From Bradyrhizobium sp. CIAT3101 (GTDB lineage: Bacteria > Pseudomonadota > Alphaproteobacteria > Rhizobiales > Xanthobacteraceae), in assembly GCF_029714945.1 (NCBI RefSeq), contig NZ_CP121634.1, forward strand, positions 7,523,001-7,587,000: a stretch of 64,000 nucleotides of DNA, written 5' to 3'. The notes under the pieces are model-generated. The model was not told the DNA's origin. It ran no database searches and was given only the letters and a program-made list of their open reading frames with translations. Positions 63,921 through 64,000 of the stretch are shown here, in pieces (position 1 is the stretch's first letter; every line of letters starts with the position of its first letter). The position numbers and the translations under genes were made by a program.

Positions 63921-64000
63921 ATCCTGCCCTTCGGCGACGGTCTGCATCGGGGCACATATCGTGTTCCGGCGCGGCCGCGTCAACCTAGCCAGTTGCACGG

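Overview
The window is GC-rich, densely coded alphaproteobacterial DNA. Gene content points to a Bradyrhizobium-like member of the Nitrobacteraceae: a fused NAD-dependent formate dehydrogenase, TcuAB, many orphan solute-binding proteins, tandem TPR-glycosyltransferases and DUF2336 proteins. This assignment is by resemblance only. There is no rRNA, CRISPR array, prophage or transposase gene, and the one tRNA gene reads CAT (probably Ile2). It looks like ordinary chromosome.

Layout. 0-9 kb: 5'-truncated SnoaL-like gene, short apparent pcaG remnant, NYN-domain protein, pcaHG with a divergent LysR regulator, a GT34-like glycosyltransferase, pncB, a diguanylate cyclase, and a TetR regulator with twin operators facing a small 88-aa gene. 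9-19 kb: an LplT-PlsC-acyl-ACP-synthetase fusion, a lipase-like hydrolase, DUF5993-dsbB, tcuAB with a divergent GntR regulator, patatin and ybaK. 19-31 kb, formate/oxalate and molybdenum-cofactor island: FdsGB fusion plus FdsA, a PsiF-like exported protein, an OxlT-type antiporter, TusA, MoeA, MobB, FdhD and MobA. 31-37.5 kb, second Mo/W cluster: TupA, a short MoeA-like protein, a MoeA with a C-terminal PBP-like domain, a NicC-like monooxygenase, and a divergent HTH regulator that also carries a PBP-like domain.

37.5-41 kb: three solute-binding proteins from three transporter classes, none with a permease in the window. 41-50 kb: tRNA, membrane and exported proteins of unknown function, a LysR/hydrolase pair, a Na/Pi cotransporter and a DUF1697 protein. 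50-56 kb: a sugar ABC transporter (binding protein and two permeases, no ATPase here) with two Gfo/Idh/MocA dehydrogenases. 56-64 kb: a TPR-glycosyltransferase with a 503-residue internal duplication, a second exported hydrolase, a frameshifted malonyl-CoA decarboxylase remnant, and two class III nucleotide cyclases flanking a DUF2336 protein.

The 19-37 kb region reads as one theme. Formate, imported as such or released from oxalate, is oxidised by a Mo/W-bis-MGD dehydrogenase, and FdhD, MobA, MobB and MoeA supply its cofactor. The neighbouring tup/moeA cluster would supply or sense molybdate or tungstate. The least described parts are the PBP-like domain shared by the MoeA fusion and the HTH regulator, the TetR-operator/small-gene/acyltransferase unit, and the two gene remnants.
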